From Oscheius dolichura (lineage: Eukaryota > Nematoda > Chromadorea > Rhabditida > Rhabditidae): a stretch of 64,000 bases of DNA. Shown here piece by piece: positions 33,346 through 44,066 of the stretch. The notes below the pieces were generated by a model that ran no database searches, was not told the DNA's origin, and worked only from the letters and a program-made list of their open reading frames with translations. The stretch covers positions 9,100,001 through 9,164,000 of the forward strand of contig OW051494.1 in the NCBI GenBank assembly GCA_932521035.1, given 5' to 3'. Each line of letters begins with the position of its first letter. Positions within the stretch are counted from its first letter, which is position 1. A program made the position numbers and the translations under genes.

Positions 33346-33637
33346 TTTGTGAGCTGAAAATTGAAAACTTGAAGAGGAACTGATGGGAAAATGTTAAAAA
33401 CACGAGAAATATCACTATCTTAAAAAGAGAAACTCAAAAGTAGGAGCGTGGTTTGACAGGAATGTACAAAAAGAGGTCGATAATGAGCAAAAAAGTGAAG
33501 GAATGTACAAAAAGGGGGCCAACCATCTTCCTCACCTGGTGAGCTCACCAAATCTAGAAAATCAAATTTTTTTGATTTTGATGATACTTCATCCTATTTG
33601 TATTATTTTTCGATCGTGTTTTTACTTTTTTTGATAT

Positions 33638-34448
33638 TTTCAATTACTAACAATATCTAGAGATCACGGGGAATCCGATGCCGTAACTTTTATTTCATAA
33701 GGATGAATGCCAGAAAAGTTGTAAGCCATAATATGATAAAAGTGAATTTTTTCAAATGAAAAAAATCAACTTAGCAACATATCTGGTAGGTTCTTATACG
33801 TCGCTGCTACTCTTCGATAGTAGATTTTATTTATATCTTATATTTGCTTATTACTATTTATATGTTTCTAGATCAGAAAAATGTGGGGAAGAAGATAAAC
33901 TATGTTGTAAAGCTTGAGATGAAAGAAAACAGAAGATATTTTGATAAAATGATTTATATACCTTATTCACGATGTTATCCTCTCAGATCAATTCATGTGA
34001 TATTCTTTTGATTCTTTTTAATGTTTTTTTTACATAGAAATAGGTTTGAACTTACCCTGGAATATAATTATAAGCTAGATGAATATGCAGAGAGAAGTTT
34101 TTGAAGTTGGTATTGTATGAAATCCGCTTTTCTTTGCAAAAACGTTATTTTTTTTTCATATTTGTCTACATTCTTAGTGTTTCTGTATCACAACAAATCA
34201 GGGAACAATAATAGGTAGGTAAGATGTCGCAGAAACAAAGAATTATTCAGAAAGAGTCAGAAATCAGTTTCAGAAGTTCGCTGGAGTTATCTATTGATGT
34301 TCTTTTCATGTATTCCCTTATAACTGATGGTATATGCATCCAGCGTGATGTATTAGGTTGTAGTTATGTAGAATAACACCTCAGAAAGTTAAAAAATAAA
34401 AGCAAAAATATAAAAAATGCAAAAGAAACGAACCCTGGTCATTCCATT
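33638..34448. repeat. 0.8-kb repeat R3, copy 1
   Basis: This segment reappears almost unchanged in reverse orientation at 39477-40268. Left end: ATTACTAACAATATCTAGAG. Right end: GAAACGAACCCTGGTCATTCC. AT-rich, no ORF. The high identity means a recent copy. The right end coincides with a tRNA-like sequence, so it may be a mobile element with a tRNA-related end. Confidence 0.75.
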
Positions 34449-34481
34449 TTAAGTCGAGCAGCAATCCACTGAGCTACGTAA
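34430..34481 (-). other. tRNA-like fragment
   Basis: On the minus strand GCTTACGTAGCTCAGTGGAT resembles the 5' half of a tRNA with a normal D-arm, followed by CTTAAAA as a possible anticodon loop and CCAGGGTTCG as a T-arm start. Beyond that the sequence is AT-rich and no acceptor stem closes. It is a tRNA-derived end of repeat R3 or a decayed tRNA. Confidence 0.35.
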
Positions 34482-35528
34482 GCTTTCTTTCGAGATTTTT
34501 AGAAAATAGATAATCAATTTTTTTAATTCCTGCACAACCACTTTTGGCATTCTTTCTTCTACTGCCACCACACCTACCATTATATATGTTTCTATTCATA
34601 TATTTCTGGGTCAAAAAGTTGTGAGGAAGAAGCCTGGATAGGTTAGAAAGCACGAGTTGTAGGATAACTGGAGATATAGCCATAAATTCGTCCCAGTTCC
34701 TCGAGCTTGACTTCCTGTCTCAAAGCAAATAATGTGACTTTATCTTCACTCTGTTCTATGTTTTTATCGTTTATTAGGACATGGACTTACCCTAGAAGAG
34801 AAGTATCGTTTAGAATAACATCTGCAAAAAAGTTGTTGGGGTCGGTAGGTAGAGATTCCAATGAATGACCATATTCTCATCTATTTTTTTGTATTTCCTT
34901 CATTTTTCTTTATTCTTTTTTTTGTTTTATCAAATAGATTAGTAATAAAATGAGTACTTTGTAGTTCGACTTAGAAAAAAGCAGTAGAAAAACAATAGGA
35001 TGGTTATTCTTGGAAATTACTTGCTCTTCCTCAAAATCATTCATTCGTAGATATTTAACATTATTTCTATACGAAACCCAAGTTATTTATTCATTTTAGA
35101 GCCTTACTTACCTCTAGAAATAAAAAAGTAGAATGTAAACAAAAGCTTTTTCCTGGCTGAAATTGCTGATGGGTGCAGTGGAGGGTATTTTTCCTTCCTA
35201 GAATACTTTTTGGAGTTTCTACAGCTTGTAGACAAAATAAACTAGCTGTTGTATATCAAAATAATCTCAAACAATTTAAAAATCAGCACAAAATAAAATC
35301 AGAAGCATTGGATAGAGTACAGAGGTCGGCGAAGTCTATAGCTTAGCCTCATACCCTTTCCTTTTAATTTCCTTCTTTTTTTAATCAATTACTTTATATG
35401 TTTTTATATTTTTATTATCGAAAACATTCGGGGAAAAACAACCATAACAAAAACAACATATAATAAAGCAACACAATTTTCCGAAAGGAAACATAATCGA
35501 AAAACAAAGGAACTGCTCGAAGGGGAAA
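34482..35528. other. AT-rich stretch, nothing identified
   Basis: No exon with coding character on either strand. Open frames are short and follow AT skew. It is probably transposon-derived sequence between repeat R3 and the exons at 35529. Confidence 0.4.
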
Positions 35529-35930
35529 TTAACTCTCATAATTAGAAATATCATTATTTGAATCATAAAATCTGCTGAATGATGTGGCGCTTCTGCTTAA
35601 ATAAGATGAAAGAAGTTCTTCTTCGTCGCTGTTGATGGTTTCCTCCCGAGAAGAAGCAAGATCCATTCCATCTAATGTACTATCTACGGCATTCCTCCTA
35701 CAAAATAAGAGTAGTTCTTTTAATAAACCTACAGCTACTTGATTTAAAGAAAATGAAACAAAACCAATGTGACTCACGCGAAAAGTTGGTCCTCCTTTGG
35801 CTTCATTTTTTTATACATCTCCGGGTATTTATGCCCGATTTTCTCCATAAATTTGCTGAAAGCTTCTCTGGTAGGTTGTTGAAACAATCCTGGTCGTAGT
35901 TTACAATCTTTCCGAAATTCAAAATATTAC
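35529..35930 (-). CDS. 3' exons of an unidentified gene
   Basis: Two minus-strand exons. The first, ending at 35778, encodes CKLRPGLFQQPTREAFSKFM, EKIGHKYPEMYKKMKPKEDQ and LFA. After a 80-bp intron (donor gtgagt, acceptor TTTTGTAG) exon 35697-35529 encodes an acidic Ser-rich tail (RNAVDSTLDGMDLASSREE, SDEEELLSSYLSRSATS) and TAA. The phase-2 junction fits. The 5' part is not resolved; sequence above 35930 is AT-rich and then enters a 40-bp word shared with 33507. No family recognised. Confidence 0.5.
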
Positions 35931-36073
35931 AACACATTACTTCTATTGTCATACTTCTAATTTTCCAAAGAGAACATCTGCTTCTTTTGAGGAAATGCTG
36001 TTCCTTTCTAGTAAGTTCTCACCAGGTGAGGAAGATGGTTGGCCCCCTTTTTGTACAAACGAAAAATGCGCAC

Positions 36074-36992
36074 CTTTTCGAAATTATGTGGCTTAATGGA
36101 AGAGGAACCATCAATCACAAAAATAATAGCATCCAAATTAGTTTCCTCCGTTTTCCGATCAGGCTTACAAGGGTCCGCCACGCAAACATATCCCTGAAAA
36201 GAAATTGGAAGAAACAGTGAAGCTGCAAGGATTACTTACAGGCTTCAAATTGAATTTTCCAATATAGGATCTCATAACACTTTGGTCCGCATCAAATGAA
36301 GAGTCCAAAACATCTATCAAGTCGGCTTTGCACTTGCAGCCACCGTTGCCATCGGGTACCGAATACTTGTAGCAGTGGCTGACGCTTTTCGGGATGGGCG
36401 GGATCGGTCCTTGGACGCAAACCAGAGGCAGACGGTCAAAAATCGGCACGTCGACAACTTTTCCATTATGATAGGCCATGGCGTACCGTCCCTGGTCTGA
36501 GCAGCGTTTGTTGGGCACGCCGGCGGCCCAGTACGCGGTTTCCAGAGTGGCCGACTTCCCATGCTTCTTGTGGTGGAGCATCTTCCACTCGTTAAGCTGG
36601 TCGGGAGGGTCACGGGCCGCCTTGGTGCAGTCAGTCGTCCCCGAGATGGGGTTCCGTGATCCGGGCAGCCAGAACTTTCCATTGCCAACGCTGGTTTTCA
36701 GCTTGGCACTGTCCAAATAATCCGGAGTGGCGACGAAACAATCTTCACAGAAAGTCTAAGCCCTTCTTTAGTTGGAAAAGAAACAAACAAGCCTCGCAGA
36801 CATCGTGGAAGTAGTTCAGGTCGACTTCTCCGCTCGATTCCAACTTGGGCACGTAGACGTTGCGGGTCAGGCGGAGAGTAAAGCTGCCATCATTGGACTG
36901 GATGGCTCGGTTGCCAAAGCCGCCCGACTTGTGTTTTACAGTATCTGTCTGGCCACCACAAAGACTGCCCCAGCCAGTCAGACCCAAATTCT
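36074..36992 (-). CDS. C-type-lectin-like / von Willebrand A gene, truncated
   Basis: Three exons: 36992-36793 (NLGLTGWGSLCGGQTDTVKH, then FHDVCE), 36755-36240 and 36193-36074. Exon 2 has CTLD character (CFVATPDYLDSAKL, GKFWLPGSRNP, AYWAAGVPNKRC, VVDVPIFDRLPLVCV). Exon 3 starts a vWA domain: LDAIIFVIDGSSSIKPHNFE contains the MIDAS motif DGSSS. Secreted CTLD-vWA proteins are common in nematodes and act in recognition or adhesion. The vWA domain stops after its first strand and MIDAS loop. Beyond the donor the genome runs into a 40-bp word that also occurs inverted at 33507, so the 3' part was removed by rearrangement. Neither a signal peptide nor a start codon was found. The first intron seems GC-AG. 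Confidence 0.7.
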
Positions 36993-37051
36993 CTGCAAAA
37001 ATTGTGTACAAGTGTAAATGCTCGTTTAAAATTCACGTTCTCCAAAGGCCT

Positions 37052-37134
37052 TCTTCATAATCTTCGTGACTTCCGCAGTTTTTTGCTGTCGAGAGCGACA
37101 AAAAAGTCAGGAAACAACGCCTCTGCTGTCTTGA
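37052..37134 (+). pseudogene. Fragment of the membrane-tail exon
   Basis: Starts abruptly at CATAATCTTCGTGACTTCC and keeps only the second half of the tail exon seen complete at 43873-44001 (VFCCRERQKSQETTPLLS). It lies tail-to-tail with kelch gene B, as the complete copies do with genes C and F, so it was carried along with the kelch duplication and cut at its 5' side. Confidence 0.55.
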
Positions 37135-37206
37135 ATTTATGTCGAATATTAGTGTTTTGGTCTATTTTTGAGAAGATTTATAAGAAATTACAAATTTATT
37201 TTCGAT

Positions 37207-38549
37207 TTATTCTTTTTTGTACTGAGAAAGACGATCAGCCAAGGTTTGGGGAATAATCACAGAGGACATACCAGCCCACGAATAAGGAAGAGCTGCTCCA
37301 TCTCGCCATCGTTCTCCATCGAATATTTCAACTCGACTCAGAAAAAAAGAAAGTAAATATTCTTTCCGCCATCCACCAATTGCATAAATTTCTTGGTCAA
37401 CGATTTTTCCAGCAAAAATGATGGAAGGATATTTCATTGGCGGCAAGGGATTCCATTTTGAATTTGATTCTTGAGGGTCGAGCTCCCACACGGCGTTTGT
37501 TGCCCCTTTGCCATCCAATCCACCAAATAGAATAAGCTTATTTTCATAAGTAACGAGTGAATGACCAAAGAGGATCTCTGGTGAAGAGGGAAATTCAGTC
37601 CAGCGGTTATCTTCAGGATTGTAACATTCTGCAGAGTCCGTCATGGTTTCATTTCCATTCCATCCACCACAAATAATTATTTTATTGTTCCATACTGCCA
37701 CTGCTGCTCCAGTTCTGGCATGTTTCATATCTCTAAAATCTGTTAATAATCTGGTTTTCCCTTATCCAAACAAAAGAGAAAATCGAAACTAAACTCACGC
37801 CATTAATGTCCATTTATTCTCCTTCGGTTCGTATCTTTCCACACTTTTTAGGTATTCTTTATTTTCAGGATCCCATCCTCCAAACACCCAAATATATCCA
37901 TTCCATTCCAAACAACTATTTTGAATCACAAAGCGTCGAACATTCATATCAGCCAGTCGAATCCATTTCAGATTTTTGTCCAATTTATACAAATCTTTTG
38001 GATTATTGACACCACCAAATACAAAGATTCATTGAGATAGATTGCTCCACTAGCAGCAGCTTTATCAGGTAATTCCAGTTCTATTTCAATCCATTTTGTT
38101 CTATCCTGGCTCAACAACGCCATCCCAGTGTCCGTTTCATTATTTTTCACTCCTCCCATAATCAAAATCTAAACGGAGACCTATGCTAAATCTTAAAAAT
38201 AACTCACAGTTTCTGAAGTGGATTTTCTTTTTGTCGTATTGTCAACGACTGTCCAAGGAATTAGAAATACAACAGCGCAGACTAAACTGTTTGATAAGTT
38301 CGTCCCTTTTTTACGTAACTTTTTATTTTTTGCACTTTTCGAGGTAGTTTTGGTATCAAAATGATCCTCTCCGAATTTTTCAGAACCGTATATGGTTTTG
38401 GATGGGTGTTTCCTATCACCCTCCATGGAGCTTTCATAAAAAGTTAGGTTGCTCTTTTTGCAGGGTTTGACATGCTCTTTTTGGCAAAAAAAGTTTGTTT
38501 CGATAGCCCCCAGGATGGCCGAGTATCGTCCTTTGGAAAATGTCGACAT
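37207..38549 (-). pseudogene. Kelch gene B (frameshifted copy)
   Basis: Exons 38549-38208 (cytosolic part plus membrane helix LVCAVVFLIPWTVV), 38168-37799 and 37732-37207 (last kelch blades, ending SQYKKE). The anchor region is one exon here, whereas gene A has a 62-bp intron inside it. Near 38030 a 4-base deletion relative to copies A, C, E and F (the GAGA of ATGGAGAAATC is missing) shifts the frame inside blade 2, where LNGEIYLFGG should be. Downstream blades are intact in their own frame, so the loss is recent, or an assembly error. Confidence 0.75.
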
Positions 38550-38945
38550 TTTATATAGGGGAATTGATCAGTAAAAAATAAATTGCTCGCAAGCTCTTCA
38601 ATATTACTGTCAATTGATAGATCTCGAAAAATGGTCGAAATTCCGTCTGATTCGGTTTCGTTTTCGTTCATTCGACTTGAAAAACCTGATTTCGTCCAGC
38701 CCTGAAAAGGACCAACCTAACTTTTTATGAAAGCTGCATGGTGAGTCACCACATCACCTCGTGTCAAAAATGGTCGAAACTCTATGAAAGCTAACTTGCC
38801 AGGGTCACAGGAAACTCATATCCAAAGTGCTTACGATTCTGGGGAATTAGGAGAGAATCATTTTGACACCAAAAGCACCTCAAAACGTATGCAAAATAAA
38901 AAGTTACGTAAAAAGGGACGAACTTATCAAACAACCTAGTATTAG
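38280..38945. repeat. Large inverted repeat over the 5' end of kelch gene B
   Basis: Same arrangement as at 30930-31660. Arms at about 38283-38470 and 38700-38945 share GATAAGTTCGTCCC, TTACGTAACTTTTTATTTT and their complements. The spacer contains the start of gene B. Confidence 0.7.
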
Positions 38946-39119
38946 GGGGATCCCAAAATACTTGCAAAGCTTGCTGAATTTTTTTTCCAATTTGTTTTCA
39001 TTTCCATTCAATTTTTCCACCAATTCTTCCTTTTCTCTTTTCAACCTATCAATTTCTTGTTGTTTCTCAATAGCGATCGCCTGAACTTTGTGCATTGCCA
39101 TAACTGGATCATCGCTCAT
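38904..39119 (-). CDS. Small coiled-coil protein, copy B'
   Basis: 71-aa ORF: MSDDPVMAMHKVQAIAIEKQ, then EIDRLKREKEELVEKLNGNE and KLCKYFGIPLILGCLISSSL. It is shorter than copy A' because TAA follows ISSSLFT. The C-terminus is a half membrane helix. It lies just upstream of kelch gene B on the same strand. Confidence 0.4.
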   Translation of the reverse strand: MSDDPVMAMHKVQAIAIEKQQEIDRLKREKEELVEKLNGNENKLEKKFSKLCKYFGIPLILGCLISSSLFT

Positions 39120-39476
39120 TTTGACAGCTGAAAATGAATTTTACTGAATGTGAGATGAAAAAAAAATGAGAAAATGGGCTGGCGAGAGGTTTATTGACTG
39201 CCTGAGCGCCTGATAAGGGCGCATTTTGGCCGTTATCCAGACAGGAAGAGCAAATGCTAGCCGTTTCAACTTCTAACATTTCAGGGAACCCCTGCGATCA
39301 ATTGGAAGTGTTTCCGCTCTCAAAGAAAATGATCCAATGTGGAAAGGTTTCTTTATTTACGAATTTGAAGAGAAACATTTGAAGAAAATGAAGAGAAAAA
39401 CGAAGAATTGATGGATTCTCGAATGACAAGTCGACCTCGGCCCCGCTCCAAGATCAGAACGCTCCGCGGGATTTGG

Positions 39477-40268
39477 GGAATGACCAGGGTTCGTTTCTTT
39501 TGCATTTTTTATATTTTTGCTTTTATTTTTTAACTTTCTGAGGTGTTATTCTACATAACTACAACCTAATACATCACGCTGGATGCATATACCATCAGTT
39601 ATAAGGGAATACATGAAAAGAACATCAATAGATAACTCCAGCGAACTTCTGAAACTGATTTCTGACTCTTTCTGAATAATTCTTTGTTTCTGCGACATCT
39701 TACCTACCTATTATTGTTCCCTGATTTGTTGTGATACAGAAACACTAAGAATGTACACAAATATGAAAAAAAATAACGTTTTTGCAAAGAAAAGCGGATT
39801 TCATACAATACCAACTTCAAAAACTTCTCTCTGCATATTCATCTAGCTTATAATTATATTCCAGGGTAAGTTCAAACCTATTTCTATGTAAAAAAAACAT
39901 TAAAAAGAATCAAAAGAATATCACATGAATCGATCTGAGAGGATAACATCGTAAATAAGGTATATAAATCATTTTATCAAAATATCTTCTGTTTTCTTCC
40001 ATCTCAAGCTTTACAACATAGCTTATCTTCTTCCCCACATTTTTCTGATCTAGAAACATATAAATAGTAATAAGCAAATATAAGATATAAATAAAATCTA
40101 CTATCGAAGAGTAGTAGCGACGTATAAGAACCTACCAGATATGTTGCTAAGTTGATTTTTTTCATTTGAAAAAATTCACTTTTGTCATATTATGGCTTAC
40201 AACTTTTCTGGCATTCATCCTTATGAAATAAAAGTTACGGCATCGGATTCCCCGTGATCTCTAGATAT
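39477..40268. repeat. 0.8-kb repeat R3, copy 2 (inverted)
   Basis: Near-identical reverse complement of 33638-34448, from GGAATGACCAGGGTTCG to CTCTAGATATTGTTAG. It ends immediately before an orphan coding exon. Confidence 0.75.
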
Positions 40269-40289
40269 TGTTAGTAATTTTTTTCCACT

Positions 40290-40400
40290 CCCTTCGCGGG
40301 CGCGAAGACGCTGAAGGAAGTCCTCCCGGCCGGCCAGCACAAGCTGACCATCGTCGCCGAACGTCCTCAGCCGGCGTCGACTCGCGGTTCCTCTTCATAA
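40290..40400 (+). pseudogene. Orphan 3' coding exon
   Basis: Right after repeat R3 the plus strand has GC-rich, clearly coding sequence: PFAGAKTLKEVLPAGQHKL, TIVAERPQPASTRGSSS and TAA, with AATAAA about 25 bp later. There is no acceptor AG in a sensible place and no upstream exon, only the transposon-like repeat. I read it as the surviving 3' end of a gene cut by R3. The protein is not recognised. Confidence 0.5.
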
Positions 40401-41169
40401 AATCAAATCATTTTGACTTGAGAAATAAAGATCTCGACAAAGTTACTGTATCTCTCTTCTTCTTCTTTTCGTTGTCTGTCGATTAAACGCGCTACAAAGC
40501 TAACCGTCTGCTAATGAGAAAGGAACTCCAGCGGCTCCTAATAGAACCCGTTTTTTTCCGCTGGTGCCGAGTCCTGCATTCCGTTTTTAGCTTTTCTGAT
40601 CTTTCGAAACCAGGAACTACGCTTTTAGGCCGCTTTTACGCTCCCCAAAGCTAGAAAATACGCTGAAAGCAAGCAGAAAACGCGGGGGCCACAGTGCAGG
40701 GTTACGCGGTTCCTTGAACTTTCAATGGTCCCGACGGGACTCCAGGACAAAAGTGAACTGTAGCGATGAGCTTTGCCGTCGTCTAGACCGCTTGTAACTG
40801 TTTATCTGTTTGCTTGAGGTCTTCGTTTTCTCACCATGGAGAAATTTATGAGGAGAATGAGAGCAGTTGTCTATTCCCTTCTTCCAGGCCTGCTTTTCAA
40901 GCTTCCTTCTTTTATAGCCCTTCCGCGATAATTCTAATAATAAATCTGCACGGGACACTTGTAAAAACCGAGCTGAATACAATTTCCTTGCAATGAGGCG
41001 AGAAAACGAGGAAAGAAAGCATAATAAGGGCTAAAATCCTGTTGAAGCCGGTCTAGTGGCCGGCTGACGACCGCCCCTGTCTTCCCTTTCCTAACATCTC
41101 TTCCCAGACTCCCTTTTCCCTGAACATCCGGCTTTACTCTCTAGATTCTGGTCTAATTTGCCTGTTTCA
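40401..41169. other. Intergenic stretch
   Basis: Holds the 3' flank of the orphan exon and the upstream region of the Cys-rich peptide gene. No other exon is supported. TTTCAG at 41165-41170, 20 bp before the next start codon, looks like a trans-splice acceptor. Confidence 0.4.
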
Positions 41170-41189
41170 GGAGTAACCACCCCTTGACC

Positions 41190-41676
41190 ATGAAACTTCT
41201 GCTCGTATTCTTGATTCTTCTTGGCACAGTTAGCGCCATTGATAGTGAGTCGTATATTTTACAATTTTATTGTATTTTCCTCATAGGAGCACTATGCTTA
41301 GATGCATGTTTGAGAATCAACGCTTTCCCCGTTGGTGGCACGATTCCGTGCAGAAAAATATACGGCTATGGTATGTTTAGCCTTCTTGTAGTCGGTTTCC
41401 CGGGTATATTTTCGTTAATTTATGCACTCCCCGTTTTAAAATCAAAGATTACGGTGACTAAATTGAATTAAACCGTGCGAATCCGGTGGATATCCGTTGT
41501 AAACAGACTAAATAAGAATAATTCATGTATTGTGTCCAGAGATACGTGAAGCCAGCTGCCCTCCAGCTTGTACTCAGTATAAACGCCACGGATGCGTTTG
41601 CCCCCTCCACCCTCTTATCGGCCTAAATAAATCGGTTCATCTGCATCAATGCTCAATTTTTTCTAATTTTTTTTAA
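41190..41676 (+). CDS. Small secreted cysteine-rich peptide
   Basis: Three exons, 41190-41244, 41287-41370 and 41540-41676, all joined in phase 1. A signal peptide (MKLLLVFLILLGTVSA) is followed by RALCLDACLRINAFPVGG, TIPCRKIYGYE, REASCPPACTQYKRHGC and VCPLHP. Seven cysteines lie in the conserved-looking part and one more in the tail. The ATG is 20 bp after TTTCAG. An AATAAA at about 41626 lies inside the predicted tail, so the true 3' end may come earlier or use another splice. The pattern fits a small disulphide-rich secreted protein such as a defensin-like or other effector peptide. I do not assign a family or an activity. Confidence 0.65.
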
Positions 41677-42152
41677 AACCCCGACCGGAGAATAAAGTTG
41701 TGGGAAGAGGGAAACGATGGTTTCCTAAAGATCCCTCGCTTTCCTCTCACTGACCTCTTGTCTCCAAACTAGAGAACCACCCCGCTGATCTCGGCAGTCG
41801 CCCTCCCCTATCAGCTGATAGCGCTCCTCCTCGTTGGTTTAATTACCCAAGTTTGAGGTACTAACTACCTTCCGACCCTATGAAAATAGAGGACGAGAAG
41901 AAATTTTGGAACAGCTTCCCCCCGAAAGAGAGGGGAGGCGACATATCAGAAAGCGCGAAGAAATCATGATACGGCTTTTCTCTTTTCTTTCAGCATAGAA
42001 CTAATAGTTCCCTCTAAGCTTGTTTACAGTAACCCGAGAAGTACAGTAACCTGTTGATAACAACGGCCCAAACAACAAGACAATGAGAACAAGTAGTAAT
42101 GATTTTTACTTCGTTTGCGTTTATTTCCCTTGCGAGTTGGAATTGGCTCTTT

Positions 42153-42557
42153 TTATGACGTCTTATCCTTTTCAATGATTAGTAGGAGATAGAGTTCCAC
42201 TATCAAAGACATAAAAAGGAAGATGAGAAGACGCATCAGGTCTGTGAATGCTCCATGCCACTGTAATCCTTCCAAGACCAGGAAGACGGCGGCACAAGTC
42301 AGGAGAATTTTACCCACGTGGAGAGTAATCCTAACCGGACCGAGGTAGACTCCTCTCTTCGTTTTTCCGCTTCTCCGCCAACAAATATACTGCCAAATTT
42401 CTGTGAAAATGGAACAAATGATGACGAGACCAATCAGGAACATAAGGCAAATGGTCACAATACAGTCGGTAGTCGGTGTCTCACGATAAACATGAGGGAT
42501 CGCCAGTGCTAGGAAACAACCGATGAGAAAAAGTTGCACGAGCCAGGCGGAGAGCAT
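42153..42557 (-). CDS. Small four-helix membrane protein
   Basis: 134 aa starting at an ATG three bases after a TTTTCAG acceptor. Four hydrophobic helices: LVQLFLIGCFLALAIPHV, IVTICLMFLIGLVIICSIF, ILLTCAAVFLVLEGL and LLIFLFMSLIVELYLLLII. A basic loop (CWRRSGKTKRG) separates helices 2 and 3, and the tail is EKDKTS. The layout is like MARVEL- or tetraspan-type proteins, but I see no signature motif. The frame is also open upstream of the acceptor, so a longer N-terminus is possible. Confidence 0.6.
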   Translation of the reverse strand: MLSAWLVQLFLIGCFLALAIPHVYRETPTTDCIVTICLMFLIGLVIICSIFTEIWQYICWRRSGKTKRGVYLGPVRITLHVGKILLTCAAVFLVLEGLQWHGAFTDLMRLLIFLFMSLIVELYLLLIIEKDKTS

Positions 42558-42895
42558 AATCTGAAAATTGATGTTTTTAATTAGTACCAAATATCCGCCT
42601 TGAATGCCCTTCACAACTTTTCGAGGATCAGAAACGGTAGTAGGGCTTCTCTATAGGCAAAAAGCAAAAAAGGAAGGAGAGCAGGGATCATTTCCCACTA
42701 ACTGCCCCCGAATCTTCTAGAAAGCCCTTTTTGACGCTCGAGAACCTACAGTAGTCAGATATTCATCATTTAATCGTAAAAAGAAGGCTCCGGATTGTAG
42801 AGACCCCGGTTTACCCACTGCCATAGCCGGGATCCGACCGGAAGGCGGATTACTGGGCTCACAGTCTTTTGAAATCAGAGCCACAAAAATGAAAA

Positions 42896-43005
42896 GGTCT
42901 CGGCAAGACAACGGTATAAAGGCGCCACAGTTTTGTAACAGTTTTGAATAAAGATGTTCCTTCGGCCGAGACTTTACGGGTGCAGGGGATCGGACTATCG
43001 AGCCG
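42896..43005. mobile_element. MITE-1 copy 10 (truncated)
   Basis: The only MITE-1 copy outside the first 15 kb. The left end is cut at GGTCTCGGCAAG, and the centre and right arm are complete (ACTTTACGGGTGCAGGGGAT). Confidence 0.75.
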
Positions 43006-43607
43006 TGTACGACCAATCTCCAGCGCTATACCTTCTGCATAGAAAAGTGCAGTTAGGATTTGTTCCTGGTTCTTCTAGAAAAGTGCCCAGATGCTTGTAG
43101 ACCTGCGGTTGTCATAGAATCCCTGGGTAATTTTAATCAGGCCAGACTGACCGCTGAGGTTTTTTTTTGCAATGGCTGGATTTTCAACTACAGGCAATTT
43201 GGCAATTTGGGGGAAAAAGCGCCTGAAGGTCAGGTTGAAATTGAAAATCAAGCAAGTTTTTGCTTTTGAAAATACTAAATGGATAGCCGGAGTTGAAAAG
43301 CCAGCCGTTGGAAACGGACTAGAGGATGGTTGCACTGGCAGGGGCGAGAGATTTCAGACCCTCATCTGGCCCTAGTATAACTTGAGGTCCAGGAAGGTTC
43401 TCCACTTTCTAGCCTTTCCCATCTTGATCCCAACCATACTGTGGACTATTGAGCTACCATATCCGCCTTGTTAGGTCTTTTTCTACAGTCCTAGTGGTGA
43501 ATACAGAGCACAATTCTGGTCTGCCACCTAGAACCCCTGGCTTTAGTCCATTTTTTTGTGACGAGCGAAAATAGCCGAAAACAAAATAAGAAATACTGGT
43601 AAAACGT

Positions 43608-43826
43608 ACAAGCATGTCAGCCGGTTGATAATCGCTCGTTACTTTTCTTCCTTGTTCTTTTTTAGGAATTTCCGGAGCCGTGGTGCGTTTCGGCGTTGGC
43701 GGTTCACGTTTCTTATCCTCCATTCTGGATACAGTAGTTTTTGTTACATTTTCTTCTTTTTTCGTCTTCTTCTCCGGCGTTGACACTTGTGCCGGGCTGT
43801 CAGACGGCTTATCCTTTTCATTGTCT
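43608..43826 (-). CDS. Exon of a Lys/Pro-rich protein
   Basis: Minus-strand exon between TCCTAG and a GTACGT donor: NEKDKPSDSPAQVSTPEKK, EENVTKTTVSRMEDKKREP, PTPKRTTAPEIPKKEQGRK and YQPADML. Strongly coding, disordered and basic. Partner exons were not found: the 5' side meets the membrane-tail exon on the other strand and the 3' side is non-coding. No function assigned. Confidence 0.4.
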
Positions 43827-43872
43827 AGGACGAGAAAGGAAATAAATATCCGAGCAGTCGTTTTTATTTCAG

Positions 43873-44001
43873 AGCGCTTCTTCGTTTGCCCTGCCCCTGG
43901 TCATTGGAATTATTCTCTTCACCATAATCTTCGTGACTTCCGCAGTTTTTTGCTGTCGAGAGCGACAAAAAAGTCAGGAAACAACGCCTCTGCTGTCTTG
44001 A
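43873..44001 (+). CDS. Membrane-tail exon (single helix and short tail)
   Basis: After ATTTCAG a phase-0 exon encodes ASSFALPLVIGIILFTIIF, then VTSAVFCCRERQKSQETTP, LLS and TGA. It is the transmembrane end of a type I protein: a helix, a CC(R) palmitoylation-like site and a short tail with a TPLLS di-leucine-type signal. A complete copy exists at 62126-62254 and fragments at 37052 and about 29756, always tail-to-tail with a kelch gene. The 5' part of the parent gene is not found, so this copy is probably a passenger of the duplication. Confidence 0.5.
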   Translation, partial: SASSFALPLVIGIILFTIIFVTSAVFCCRERQKSQETTPLLS

Positions 44002-44066
44002 ATTTATGTCGAATATTAGTGTTTTGGTCTATTTTTGAGAAGATTTATAAGAAATAACAAATTTAT

